Origin: Clostridium sp.
Lineage (GTDB): Bacteria; Bacillota; Clostridia; Lachnospirales; Lachnospiraceae
NCBI GenBank assembly: GCA_023667695.1
Contig: JAMOZY010000008.1
Span: 1 to 64,000 of the forward strand
Length of the DNA stretch: 64,000 nucleotides
Reading direction: 5' to 3'
This document shows, piece after piece, positions 17,103-25,360 of the stretch. The stretch's first letter is position 1, and each line of letters begins with the position of its first letter. The position numbers and the translations under genes are program-made. Under the pieces are notes generated by a model. The model saw nothing but the letters and a program-made list of their open reading frames with translations, did no database searches and had not been told where the DNA came from.

Positions 17103-17134
17103 CATAGTATATACACTTGTATATACTATGTCAA
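17103..17134 (-). promoter_or_regulatory. mazEF promoter with palindromic operator
   Basis: On the minus strand, TTGACA (17129-17134) and TATACT (17106-17111) with a 17-nt spacer. A palindrome with perfect 13-bp arms (CATAGTATATACA and TGTATATACTATG, 2-nt centre, 17103-17130) covers the spacer and -10 box, a typical toxin-antitoxin autoregulation layout. Confidence 0.85.
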
Positions 17135-17240
17135 CGACATTATGCTGCATTTAATCATAACAAAAGCTTTTCATTTTTTAATCGGATGCTTTGCCTGACA
17201 TTAGAAATACCTTATTTTTCACATAGCCTTTTCTAGCTCT

Positions 17241-17285
17241 TGATTGATTCATATCGGTATGCTTTCTGATATGCATAATGCCCCC
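17241..17285. repeat. 45-bp direct repeat, copy 2 (inside the subtilase 3' end)
   Basis: Contains the final codons (GALCISESIPI) and TGA stop of the subtilase plus 8 nt beyond the stop. It is identical to 16390-16434; the start-to-start distance is 851 bp. An internal inverted repeat CATATC-N12-GATATG is present in both copies. Confidence 0.95.
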
Positions 17286-18994
17286 CAGCCCACCAAGGGA
17301 TTCGGAAACACCTGAAATCCCGGCAGTTCTCTTGCCCCCTTTATCAAATAAGCCTTCATTTTTTCTCCATATAAAAAAGGATCATTTCCCTTTACGATTC
17401 CCCACTCCATCATCAGTGCTGCACCACCGGATACAAAGGGTGCCGCCATAGAGGTTCCACTTCGGGTATCGTATCCGCCGCCTGGCGCCGGCGCCGTAAT
17501 GCCAACCCCCGGTGCAGCTAGGTCTGGCTTCCGGTTTCTGCCGCCCTCACCGCCTCTGCCGGAAAAGGCAGCATAGCTATCCGTTCGGGAATCATACGCC
17601 CCTACCGTAATACTTCGAGCTGCACTGGAAGGAATGGTAAGGGTTTCTAAGACCTCTGGTTGTAAAAACTCCGTTCTGGCATTGGTAGCTCCCGAAACCG
17701 GAAGCCATACATTATATATACCGGACCTTATATTCTTCGGATACAACAATAAGGTCCAGATTCCTTCCTCTACATAATCATTTACCGGTATCAGGGCAAT
17801 GTAAATCTCCTGCAGAATATTATAGGGGGTAGGCTGCCCATAATATAACGCAGCTCTGGTCTGCCCCACTGTTACAGATTGTTTTTCCAGTCGTTCACGA
17901 AAGGGGCCGATTACGATACCGGAAGGCGTTCGCAGTCCAATATCTATATCATCTCCATAATCCTTCCATATCTGTAGATTCAGCCCTGCCTCATAGGGTG
18001 CCACTGTAAATTCAATCTCTTCCACCCGGTTTCTCCCGCTGCCTGCCGTCAGCACGCCACCTGCATGCCGTCCGGTATTCCCTTCATTTCCGGAGCCTGT
18101 TACCACCACCATCCGTCCCAGATTGGCAATATCATCCATATACTGCTCCAGCAGACTATTGCCTGTATGGTCCCCATAATTGTTTCCGAAGCTTAAATTC
18201 ATCACTAACGGCACCTGATGCTCCAGCCCATAACGAACCGACCAGTCAATTCCCTGCATTAATTCAGAGGTACGGGGAAAGGAACGGCTGGAGCTGGGAG
18301 CCAGCTTTACCACCAGCAGACCTGCATTTGGTGCTGCCCCTGCATAACGCCCATTCGAGGCTCTTCCATTGCCAGCCGCAATTCCTGCCACATGAGTTCC
18401 ATGACCGGACAAATCCACCTCTGGTACGATTTCCAGCCGTCGAACCGCAGTATCCGCTTCTAAGGCACGGTTGATATCCTCTGCCATATACACGCTTCCC
18501 ATATTGTAACCAGCTGGCGGATTTCCTGGTGTTGATTGATCCCACATAGCAAGAATTCTTGTAGTTCCATCTGCATTCCGGAAATCCGGATGCGTATAAT
18601 CGATACCAGAATCAATAACGGCAATCACAATCCCTGCCCCACTTAAGGAAAGGGGTGGCAGCTTAACCGGATTCATGCAGGAAGCTTGTATTCCCTCTAT
18701 CTCTTCCAGAACCAGGGCCTTGGGCTTTTCGATAAATTCTACCTGAGGATATTCAACTAACCGTTGAATCTGATTCTCCCGGATTCTTAAAATAGCATAT
18801 TCATTTAACATTGGAGTAACCGTAGCTGATAATTCCTGCATGATTGCAGTTAAATCACCAGAATATTTAATAATCAGTTCCCATTCCTGAAAGCGTTCGT
18901 CATATCCTACATCCAAATCCAGGCTTTTTTCCCGCTCCGCTTCCGATAGTTCCAGGGATAGTTGTAATTCTGTATCGATTTTGGGATTATTCAT
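17249..18994 (-). CDS. S8 family subtilisin-like serine protease (CspA-like)
   Basis: A 581-aa subtilase with an intact triad: Asp in AVIDSGIDYTHPDF, His in SGHGTHVAGIAAG and Ser in SGTSMAAPFVSGG. A prodomain-like N-terminus (about 1-110) and an insertion of about 140 residues between the oxyanion region and the Ser motif match the clostridial CspA-like group; Csp proteases process germination enzymes in spore formers. There is no signal peptide. The start is uncertain: ATG at 18994 or GTG at 19003, and neither has a strong ribosome site. The C-terminus lies in the 45-bp repeat. Confidence 0.88.
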   Translation of the reverse strand: MNNPKIDTELQLSLELSEAEREKSLDLDVGYDERFQEWELIIKYSGDLTAIMQELSATVTPMLNEYAILRIRENQIQRLVEYPQVEFIEKPKALVLEEIEGIQASCMNPVKLPPLSLSGAGIVIAVIDSGIDYTHPDFRNADGTTRILAMWDQSTPGNPPAGYNMGSVYMAEDINRALEADTAVRRLEIVPEVDLSGHGTHVAGIAAGNGRASNGRYAGAAPNAGLLVVKLAPSSSRSFPRTSELMQGIDWSVRYGLEHQVPLVMNLSFGNNYGDHTGNSLLEQYMDDIANLGRMVVVTGSGNEGNTGRHAGGVLTAGSGRNRVEEIEFTVAPYEAGLNLQIWKDYGDDIDIGLRTPSGIVIGPFRERLEKQSVTVGQTRAALYYGQPTPYNILQEIYIALIPVNDYVEEGIWTLLLYPKNIRSGIYNVWLPVSGATNARTEFLQPEVLETLTIPSSAARSITVGAYDSRTDSYAAFSGRGGEGGRNRKPDLAAPGVGITAPAPGGGYDTRSGTSMAAPFVSGGAALMMEWGIVKGNDPFLYGEKMKAYLIKGARELPGFQVFPNPLVGWGALCISESIPI

Positions 18995-19132
18995 ATTCTT
19001 CACTCTTTTACTTCTTTTAATGATTTATAATATGAAGAAACCGCCCTGGGCTTTCCATCTGCATTGATTTTTCCTGAGAATCTCCAAATTGTGGGTGAAA
19101 GGTTTCTACAGACACCTTGGCTTATTGCCTGC

Positions 19133-19162
19133 AAAAAAAACGAAGGACCTACCTGCCCTTCG
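19133..19162 (-). terminator. Terminator after the HtrA protease gene
   Basis: On the minus strand, CGAAGG and CCTTCG form the stem core, followed by eight T residues (19133-19140). It isolates htrA from the subtilase. Confidence 0.85.
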
Positions 19163-19185
19163 CTTTTCCTTGGCTATTAATTTTT

Positions 19186-20436
19186 CTACTCTACATAATT
19201 TCCTAAAATCACAGTTACGGATTGCTCTTCATAATTCCCTCGCTGATCCGAGCGGTAAAAGGTAACTACAATCTCATCTTCCGGACTTTTACCTGCTAAG
19301 ATTCCCTTTATTTCGTTCATGGATACCACATCTGTTCCGTCAATTCCGGTAATTACATCACCGGATTTCAAGCCTGCCTGATCCGCCGGAGCCCCCTCTA
19401 CAACTGCCAGCAGGTAAATCCCCTGAGGCATATGGAAGGATGCCGCGTCATATGCACTTAAATCCTTTCCCTGAATCCCCATGTAGGCGCTGCCGGATGC
19501 AAGGACAGACTGGGTACCGTCAATAATACTCTGAATGATGGGAATGGCATCACTAATGGGAATGGCATATCCCATACCCTCTACGTTATTATTCATATTG
19601 CTTGCTTTTGCAGAATTGATTCCAATCAGCTGTCCCTGCAGATTAAACAATGCGCCACCGCTGTTTCCTTCATTAATTGCTGCATCTGTCTGTATCATGT
19701 TAATGGATGCATTATTGATTGTTACCGTCTTATTCAAAGCACTGATATATCCTACGGTAACCGACTGACCGTAACCAAGGGCATTGCCGATAGCAATCGC
19801 CGGTTCTCCTACCCGGGTCATATCCGAATCACCTAATTCCGCAATTCTCAAATTCTGCAAGGTATCTTTTGCTACATCTGCCTTTTTTACAGCAACAACC
19901 GCCAAATCATTTCTTCCATCCGTTCCTACAATCTCAGCTTCTACATCTGAATTATCAAAAAACGCAACGGTAATGGATTCTGTTCCTTCCACCACATGAT
20001 TATTGGTTGCAATCAAAAGACGTTCTTCATCTTCCCCGATAATCACACCAGAGCCACAGCCGGTTACGGTTCTTTCTATTTCACCACCATAAAAATAAGC
20101 ATATGGATTCTGGTAAATCATCGTACTGGTGATGGAGACGATGGAAGGCATGACCTGCTCTGCCAAATCCGCAATATTATATAGCTGACTGTCTTCGTTC
20201 AGAGAAACACTTATCGTATTATCACTGCCAATCTGTATGTTTGTTTCCGATGAAGCTGACTTATTCTCTTCCTCCTCCTTCTGCTTTCCGGCTTCCTCCC
20301 TGCCAGACTGCCCGGATACTACCTCTGTTACATATGCAATACCAGCCTTAACGCCGGTAAAAGACACTCCGGCCAGACTGCCGAATATTAATCCACTGGC
20401 AGCAATGATTCCCATTTTTTGAATAAATTTTTTCAT
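19186..20436 (-). CDS. HtrA/DegP-like membrane-anchored serine protease with PDZ domain
   Basis: A 416-aa protease for envelope protein quality control. One N-terminal membrane anchor (residues about 8-30), a low-complexity Glu/Lys linker, a trypsin-like domain with His in ATNNHVVEG, Asp in GRNDLAVVAV and Ser in EGNSGGALFN, then one PDZ domain (YMGIQGKDLSAY to SMNEIKGILAG). The ATG at 20436 lies 10 nt from AGGAAGG; an ATG three codons upstream is too close. A TTGACACAAA/TTGAACACAA repeat about 100 nt upstream may be part of its promoter. Confidence 0.94.
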   Translation of the reverse strand: MKKFIQKMGIIAASGLIFGSLAGVSFTGVKAGIAYVTEVVSGQSGREEAGKQKEEEENKSASSETNIQIGSDNTISVSLNEDSQLYNIADLAEQVMPSIVSITSTMIYQNPYAYFYGGEIERTVTGCGSGVIIGEDEERLLIATNNHVVEGTESITVAFFDNSDVEAEIVGTDGRNDLAVVAVKKADVAKDTLQNLRIAELGDSDMTRVGEPAIAIGNALGYGQSVTVGYISALNKTVTINNASINMIQTDAAINEGNSGGALFNLQGQLIGINSAKASNMNNNVEGMGYAIPISDAIPIIQSIIDGTQSVLASGSAYMGIQGKDLSAYDAASFHMPQGIYLLAVVEGAPADQAGLKSGDVITGIDGTDVVSMNEIKGILAGKSPEDEIVVTFYRSDQRGNYEEQSVTVILGNYVE

Positions 20437-20566
20437 ACAACTCATTCCTTCCTAATTATCATTGAAATTGCCATTCTAACCCTGCTTTCTCTCAGGACTG
20501 AAGTAAGCATAAGAAAAAATTGTGTTCAATTTGTGTCAAATCTATTATAGATTTGTGATATTCACG

Positions 20567-20884
20567 CTACATGATTTCATGAATTTCTCTAAGGATATTT
20601 ACCAAATGGTCAGACTTATCTTTTTCAAATAATTCCAACACATCAATCAGTTCTTTCTCATATTCCTTCTCAGTCTCTCCCGTCAGAATATAATCACAGT
20701 CAACATCCAGCGCTTTACATATATGATAAAGAACTGCCCCGGAAAATCCCTTCTTTCCATTTTCCACTTCATATAAGAATTTTGGTGATATACCTGCAAG
20801 CTCTGCTAATTCTTCTCTTGTATATCCGCGCATATTCCGCACGGCCTGGATTCTCTCCCCTGACTTCTTATATAATTCCTCCAT
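20567..20884 (-). CDS. XRE-family helix-turn-helix regulator
   Basis: A 105-aa regulator. The HTH_3 domain spans about residues 8-70 (MRGYTREELAELAGISPKFL, then VENGKKGFSGAVLYHICKAL), with an acidic helical tail. It is divergent from agrB with a shared 278-nt intergenic region, so it may control the peptide locus; this is position-based inference only. Confidence 0.85.
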   Translation of the reverse strand: MEELYKKSGERIQAVRNMRGYTREELAELAGISPKFLYEVENGKKGFSGAVLYHICKALDVDCDYILTGETEKEYEKELIDVLELFEKDKSDHLVNILREIHEIM

Positions 20885-21162
20885 ATTTCACTTCCTCTTT
20901 TGAATCTCCGAAATGTTTTATGGCCTGCAAATCCCCCTCTGAATTCCTTATTTTATTATCACTTATAATTATAATATAAAATCATTTTCCACTTTTCTTC
21001 CTGTACAAACTGTGCTTTTTTTGTCCTGAAAAACAAGCTTCTATTACATATCCATCCTTTTGTTCTGTTTAGTTCTGATTATTCACAGTTGGACACATTT
21101 TATTCCTGATTCCTTTTCTGGGACATACAATGATGGTAAAATACATAAAAGGACGGAGCGCT

Positions 21163-21747
21163 ATGGCTAATATCTCGTTTTCCAATCATCCGGACAGCCC
21201 CTCAGAATATGAAAAGAAATTCATCCGCTATTGGGGTGCATGCCTCCTGTCAGAAGGCAGTAAAATTATAATATTTGCAATTATCTTTTTTAGCTGGAAC
21301 AAGCTTCCGGAATTCGGAACGGCTCTGCTGTTTTTATTCCTGTTTCGTTCCTGTACCGGCGGCTTGCATTGCAAAAACTATTTTTCCTGCCTATGCCTTA
21401 GCTTTTTAATCCTGCTATCCGGCATACTGCTGGGAGACGCTTTATTTCTCCCTAAATATCTGATTCTGTTCCTGACTGCCGCCCTGGGACTTCTCAGCTG
21501 CCTGCTGACTCCCATCCTGTCCACAAACCGTCCGCCTGCAACACCTGCTATCATAAGGCATGCCAGGAAACGCACCTTAATCATCAGTATCCTGCTTTTC
21601 ATATTCTTATGGATATTCTCTGGAAATCAATATTGGAACATTGGTTTCTGGATGTTTGTCATGAATGCACTACAGCTTTTTACAGCATATATGATAAGGA
21701 GGTGGCACCATGTCTCTGTTAACCAAGATGTCAATCTGGTATCCTGA
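21163..21747 (+). CDS. agrB: AgrB-like peptide-processing membrane protease
   Basis: Cleaves and cyclises the AgrD pro-peptide. The 194-aa protein has about five or six hydrophobic segments. Arg62, His69 and Cys76 (in FRSCTGGLHCKNYFSCLC) have the same spacing as Arg70, His77 and Cys84 of Staphylococcus aureus AgrB, the last two being catalytic. ATG 21163 is preferred (AAAGGA upstream); an in-frame ATG at 21130 is possible. Its 3' end overlaps agrD by 38 nt. The upstream region has an ACAGTTGGA sequence (21085-21093) that resembles half a LytTR-regulator site. Confidence 0.92.
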   Translation: MANISFSNHPDSPSEYEKKFIRYWGACLLSEGSKIIIFAIIFFSWNKLPEFGTALLFLFLFRSCTGGLHCKNYFSCLCLSFLILLSGILLGDALFLPKYLILFLTAALGLLSCLLTPILSTNRPPATPAIIRHARKRTLIISILLFIFLWIFSGNQYWNIGFWMFVMNALQLFTAYMIRRWHHVSVNQDVNLVS

Positions 21748-21811
21748 ATTTGTTTTCAGCCTGTTATTTTTTGGCGAACCCAAATTCCCAACGCCCGATG
21801 ATTCGGAGTAG
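21710..21811 (+). CDS. agrD: AgrD-like autoinducer pro-peptide with serine in place of cysteine
   Basis: A 33-aa ORF starting inside the end of agrB in another frame, with a perfect AAGGAGG 7 nt upstream. It has an amphipathic N-terminus (MSLLTKMSIWYPEF), a hydrophobic core ending FSLLFF, and an acidic proline-rich tail (GEPKFPTPDDSE), the standard AgrD layout. There is no cysteine. Ser17 lies five residues before the predicted cut after Phe21, giving a five-residue ring SLLFF and a lactone instead of the usual thiolactone. The exact N-terminal cut cannot be predicted. Confidence 0.88.
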   Translation: MSLLTKMSIWYPEFVFSLLFFGEPKFPTPDDSE

Positions 21812-21835
21812 GCTCGGACAATATGGTTGTCAAAA

Positions 21836-21893
21836 GGCAGATACCCGTCAGAAGAAATCCCATCACGAGAATTTCTTTCCACGGGCATCTGTC
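21836..21893. other. Long stem-loop between the convergent agrBD and agrC genes
   Basis: Two stacked stems: CAGATACCCGT with ACGGGCATCTG (10 of 11 pairs) and AAGAAAT with ATTTCTT, around a 12-nt loop. No T run follows on either strand, so it is not a standard intrinsic terminator. It may still mark the 3' ends of both transcripts or be a structured RNA. Confidence 0.5.
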
Positions 21894-21911
21894 TGTGTAC
21901 ATGTTCTATTT

Positions 21912-23183
21912 TCACTTTCCGATTAAAATCTTGAAGCGGAACCAATTATCATTATTTTCCTGATAATTATCTACCAGAATATTACTCTCATATCGCTTTG
22001 CAATACTCTTTACAGAATATAATCCAAGCCCACGCTTCTCGCCCTTGGTACTATAACCCATCTGAAACATTGCTTCTATCTCCTTATTGGAAATATAATC
22101 CGAAATATTGCTTACTTCAATATAAAATTCCAAATGGTTTTCCAGGACCACTAATCTTATACAGTTCCCTTCCCGTTCCTGCTCGGAAACACTTTCATAG
22201 GCATTATTCAAAAGCACTCCTAATATTTCAATAATGTCTGATATTTTCCGGCTGCATTCCCTGCCATACACCTTCACGTCCGGACGGATGATGATTCCCT
22301 CTTTTTCAAAGCTCGTACAGACACTATAGATGTATCCTGCCAAAATGGAATTATTACAGCCAGTCAATATACTGTCAAACATACCTTTTTCAAGCAGCAG
22401 GTTGCCATAGGATTGCTGCATCGCTACAAGCTCCTCAAAAGATGTTGCTGTCAGATGCATACTATACAAGGCAGTCAGCTGATTTTTATAATCATGCTGT
22501 CTTTGCCGGACTTCATTTAGTAATTCCCGATAAGCGCCATCATACTGTTTTTGCAGATTCAGTTCCAATTCTTTCTTTTCCAGTTCAAAACCAGCCTGCT
22601 GTTCTCTGAATATCCCGACAAACACCACTACCAAGACCACAAAGGCCAGTAAATAGAATAAAATATGTAAGCTTCTTCTTTGTTCAAAATCAAACTTAAT
22701 ATAAGCCAAAAATACTGCAGCCAGTACCGTACACCATATTAAATTCTTATTGACTCTTCGAATTTTAAGGAATAACGGTCGTTTCCGTAGGACAATGAAT
22801 AACAGGGCAGCCGCCAGCATCGTTGTCATACTCATATAGAACTGAATCATAACAGAGCCATCCATGACTGCTGCCACCGGAATGAATAAGAACATCACCA
22901 GAGTTTCCAGAAATCCTACCAGTATAAGAGCCAATAGCAGCTTTATCGCAGTACGCAGCACACCTTGCCCTGTAGTACGAACCCAATACCATGCAAGACC
23001 AAGCAGAAATAAAAATGTAAATCCCTCACCTAATATTCCTATGGAAATCAAATAAAAAAATCCTACATATACGATAAGAAAAATGGCACTTCCGAGATTC
23101 ATCCTGATTTCCTTTTCAAATACGATATGCAGGCAAACTAAAACTGTTATACATTCACATAATAATACCAGTATTTTAACCAT
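21912..23183 (-). CDS. AgrC-like GHKL sensor histidine kinase
   Basis: A 423-aa peptide-receptor kinase. About six N-terminal membrane segments (residues 1-200), a coiled linker, the phospho-His in RQRQHDYKNQLTAL, the N box GVLLNNAYESV and the G box KRGLGLYSVKSIAKRY of the HATPase_c_5 type. Its start overlaps the response-regulator stop by 8 nt, so it is the second gene of a regulator-kinase operon. The likely ligand is the AgrD peptide encoded on the opposite strand. Confidence 0.92.
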   Translation of the reverse strand: MVKILVLLCECITVLVCLHIVFEKEIRMNLGSAIFLIVYVGFFYLISIGILGEGFTFLFLLGLAWYWVRTTGQGVLRTAIKLLLALILVGFLETLVMFLFIPVAAVMDGSVMIQFYMSMTTMLAAALLFIVLRKRPLFLKIRRVNKNLIWCTVLAAVFLAYIKFDFEQRRSLHILFYLLAFVVLVVVFVGIFREQQAGFELEKKELELNLQKQYDGAYRELLNEVRQRQHDYKNQLTALYSMHLTATSFEELVAMQQSYGNLLLEKGMFDSILTGCNNSILAGYIYSVCTSFEKEGIIIRPDVKVYGRECSRKISDIIEILGVLLNNAYESVSEQEREGNCIRLVVLENHLEFYIEVSNISDYISNKEIEAMFQMGYSTKGEKRGLGLYSVKSIAKRYESNILVDNYQENNDNWFRFKILIGK

Positions 23184-23904
23184 TTTCGATTCTATCCCTA
23201 AATTGCTTTTTCATAATGATTCCAATTTCAATATTGTCTTTTATACCTCGCAGCTTCAAATAACGGTTCGTAAAATCAATCTTCTCAATATAATTACGAT
23301 TGACAATTACATATCTGCTGCATTGAAGGAAATCAGGAGAATCCAGCTCTTCCAGAATTTCCGCGGCTGTTTTATAAGCAACCTCCAGTTCTTCCCTTAC
23401 ACTGTGTATTCTCAATAATCTACGGCTGTTCTCAATATAAATAATATCGCCGGCACGGATGGAATACAGGATTCCGTCCCTTCGAAAATACATATTCTTA
23501 TTTTCCGGATGAGCGACCGGGAAGTTCAATGCGGTTCGGACCAGTTGCTGAATCTGCTTTGAATCAAAAGGCTTTTCAATATAACCAAAGCAATGAAGCT
23601 GGCGGTAGGAATATAATTCAGGGTCCTCTAAGGTGGTGATAAAGATGATTGGCGTAAACTCATACCTTTGATGCTGTCGAAGCTCCTTTGCAAGATTCAG
23701 TCCGGAAACATCTCCTGCTTTTCCTGTGTCCAGTATAATATCCAACAAAAACAAATGGATATGATGCTCCGCCACAACATGGTATGCTTCCTCAAGATTA
23801 TAAGCCTGAAATATCATAATATCCGCATCCATTTCCGATAAAATCTTCCGGATTGCATCTGAATGATTCTGCTTATCCTCTACGATCAATACATTTCTTG
23901 TCAT
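23176..23904 (-). CDS. AgrA-like LytTR response regulator
   Basis: A 242-aa protein with a receiver domain (acidic pocket VEDKQNH, phospho-Asp in LFLLDIILDTG, Lys in GYIEKPF) and a C-terminal LytTR DNA-binding domain (residues about 140-242, IIYIENSRRLLRIHS, SRYVIVNRNYIEKID). It is the promoter-proximal gene with the kinase downstream, the reverse of the Staphylococcus agrCA order, and it points toward agrBD. Confidence 0.92.
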   Translation of the reverse strand: MTRNVLIVEDKQNHSDAIRKILSEMDADIMIFQAYNLEEAYHVVAEHHIHLFLLDIILDTGKAGDVSGLNLAKELRQHQRYEFTPIIFITTLEDPELYSYRQLHCFGYIEKPFDSKQIQQLVRTALNFPVAHPENKNMYFRRDGILYSIRAGDIIYIENSRRLLRIHSVREELEVAYKTAAEILEELDSPDFLQCSRYVIVNRNYIEKIDFTNRYLKLRGIKDNIEIGIIMKKQFRDRIENG

Positions 23905-24102
23905 GTTCCCTTATATCCATACTTTCTTTATGAATTTTTGTTTCTAGGGGTAAAAATAAAATGTAACCAGATGGTATCGATTAAATTATACGATTTTCAA
24001 CAAAAAACAAAATACCTGTATAATATCCTTATTATGTATTAAGAATGAATGAACCGGAATAGGATTCCATATTTATTCTATATGTAAATCATAATACCGT
24101 CA

Positions 24103-24147
24103 AAAGCAGGAGCCATGGCCATGTTTATCTGTCCCAGCTCCTGCTTT
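24103..24147 (-). terminator. Terminator after hsp20
   Basis: AAAGCAGGAGC and GCTCCTGCTTT form a perfect 11-bp stem, followed by T residues on the minus strand. The rest of 23905-24102 is AT-rich and contains the regulator's promoter region; no gene is seen. Confidence 0.85.
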
Positions 24148-24188
24148 ACTATTTCCATAAATGGATGATTTATATGGAATTCACACCA

Positions 24189-24602
24189 TTACTCAATCGC
24201 AATTCTCTTCTTTTCCTCTACCTCCGGCTTCTTGTCCTTTGGAAATACCACAGAAAGGATTCCATTCTCGTATTTTGCTTTGATATCCTCCTGCTTCAGG
24301 TTTTCACCAATGAAAAAGCTTCTGGCACATTTGCCCAGGTAGCGTTCTCTGCGAACATACTTACCACATTTCTCATCTTCATCAATCTTGTTGGTACGAA
24401 CACCGCTGATGGTTAAATACCCTTTTTCCAGTTCAGCATGAATCTCATCCTTCTCAAAGCCCGGCATCTCGATTTCCAACAGGTAATCGCTTCCGATTTC
24501 CCTGACATCTGTACGCATCAAAGGCTTCACGGTTTCTTTTCCTCTCATGGAATTGAACACCTCGTCAAAATAGTCATCATTAAATAAGCTTGGTATTATC
24601 AT
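24189..24602 (-). CDS. Small heat shock protein Hsp20 (alpha-crystallin family)
   Basis: ATP-independent holdase chaperone, 137 aa, with the alpha-crystallin domain at about 35-125 (YLLEIEMPGFEKDEIHAEL, FFIGENLKQEDIKAKYENGILSV; residues in short stretches only) and an acidic C-terminal tail. The ATG at 24602 lies 8 nt from AGGAGG; an ATG two codons upstream is too close. A CIRCE element upstream indicates control by HrcA. Confidence 0.93.
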   Translation of the reverse strand: MIIPSLFNDDYFDEVFNSMRGKETVKPLMRTDVREIGSDYLLEIEMPGFEKDEIHAELEKGYLTISGVRTNKIDEDEKCGKYVRRERYLGKCARSFFIGENLKQEDIKAKYENGILSVVFPKDKKPEVEEKKRIAIE

Positions 24603-24664
24603 AATCATGTCCTCCTTTTTTTCATAATTGCCATAAAACAAAATATTTAATCTGTTCTAAATGT

Positions 24665-24693
24665 AATATAACACTTATTGTTAGCACTGTCAA
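24665..24693 (-). promoter_or_regulatory. Promoter of hsp20
   Basis: On the minus strand, TTGACA (24688-24693) and TATATT (24665-24670) with a 17-nt spacer. The -35 box is embedded in the centre of the CIRCE element. Confidence 0.88.
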
Positions 24694-24707
24694 TAGGCGA
24701 GTGCTAA
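24681..24707. promoter_or_regulatory. CIRCE element (HrcA operator)
   Basis: TTAGCACTG-N9-GAGTGCTAA matches the CIRCE consensus (TTAGCACTC-N9-GAGTGCTAA) except one position. It overlaps the hsp20 promoter, so HrcA binding would block it. Confidence 0.96.
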
Positions 24708-24763
24708 TTCGTGACATGTATAATACCTAATTTACAAAAGCAGCAACATACGATTCCATATCA

Positions 24764-25234
24764 TCATTGCTTTTCCCTGCATACATTAATCCATGCTTGA
24801 AAACCTGTATATTTTTCCAATTCCTCAATCGTAGCGGAAACCGCTGTATTTCTACTTCCGGCCGCCGGATATACCACATCATACCGCTTCAACGATACAT
24901 CCAGATATATCGGAACGGACTCCGGTACTGCAAAGGGACAGACTCCCCCAGGTACATGTCCAACATTGCTCTCTACCTCATCGTAGGGTATCATCCTGGC
25001 CTTCTCGTGAAAATAGCCCTTATATTTCTTATTATCAATCCTTGCTTCACCTGCCGTCACAATCAAAATAGGCCGGCCTTCAACAAAAAATGACAATGTT
25101 TTGGCAATCCGGTCCGGCTCTGTATGCAACGCCTTTGCTGCCAGTTCAACAGTGGCACTGGATTGCTCCAGTTGAATCAGCTTATGCTCCAATTCCGTTC
25201 CTTTTAATGCTTCCTGCACCTTTTCGAATGACAT
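24764..25234 (-). CDS. YbaK/EbsC-family aminoacyl-tRNA deacylase
   Basis: A 156-aa member of the YbaK/ProX editing family; YbaK hydrolyses mischarged Cys-tRNA(Pro). Features: AKTLSFFVEGRPILIVTAGE, the conserved Lys-rich segment IDNKKYKGYF, and GHVPGGVCPFAVPE, a family signature. The ATG at 25234 has GAGGAG upstream. The exact substrate is not determined. Confidence 0.88.
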   Translation of the reverse strand: MSFEKVQEALKGTELEHKLIQLEQSSATVELAAKALHTEPDRIAKTLSFFVEGRPILIVTAGEARIDNKKYKGYFHEKARMIPYDEVESNVGHVPGGVCPFAVPESVPIYLDVSLKRYDVVYPAAGSRNTAVSATIEELEKYTGFQAWINVCREKQ

Positions 25235-25274
25235 GCTATAACCACTCCTCTTTCTTGAAATTGCTCCTATAACA

Positions 25275-25309
25275 ATGGGGAGCCTCGATTCCATCTACAG
25301 GCTCCCCAT
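25275..25309 (-). terminator. Terminator-like hairpin after metY
   Basis: A perfect 11-bp stem (ATGGGGAGCCT with AGGCTCCCCAT) and 13-nt loop between metY and the deacylase gene. The following T run is weak on the minus strand, so termination is plausible but not certain. Confidence 0.6.
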
Positions 25310-25360
25310 ACCGTATTTCTTTCTCACTATGCAGATGCTGTTTCCAAATATATGAAAACT

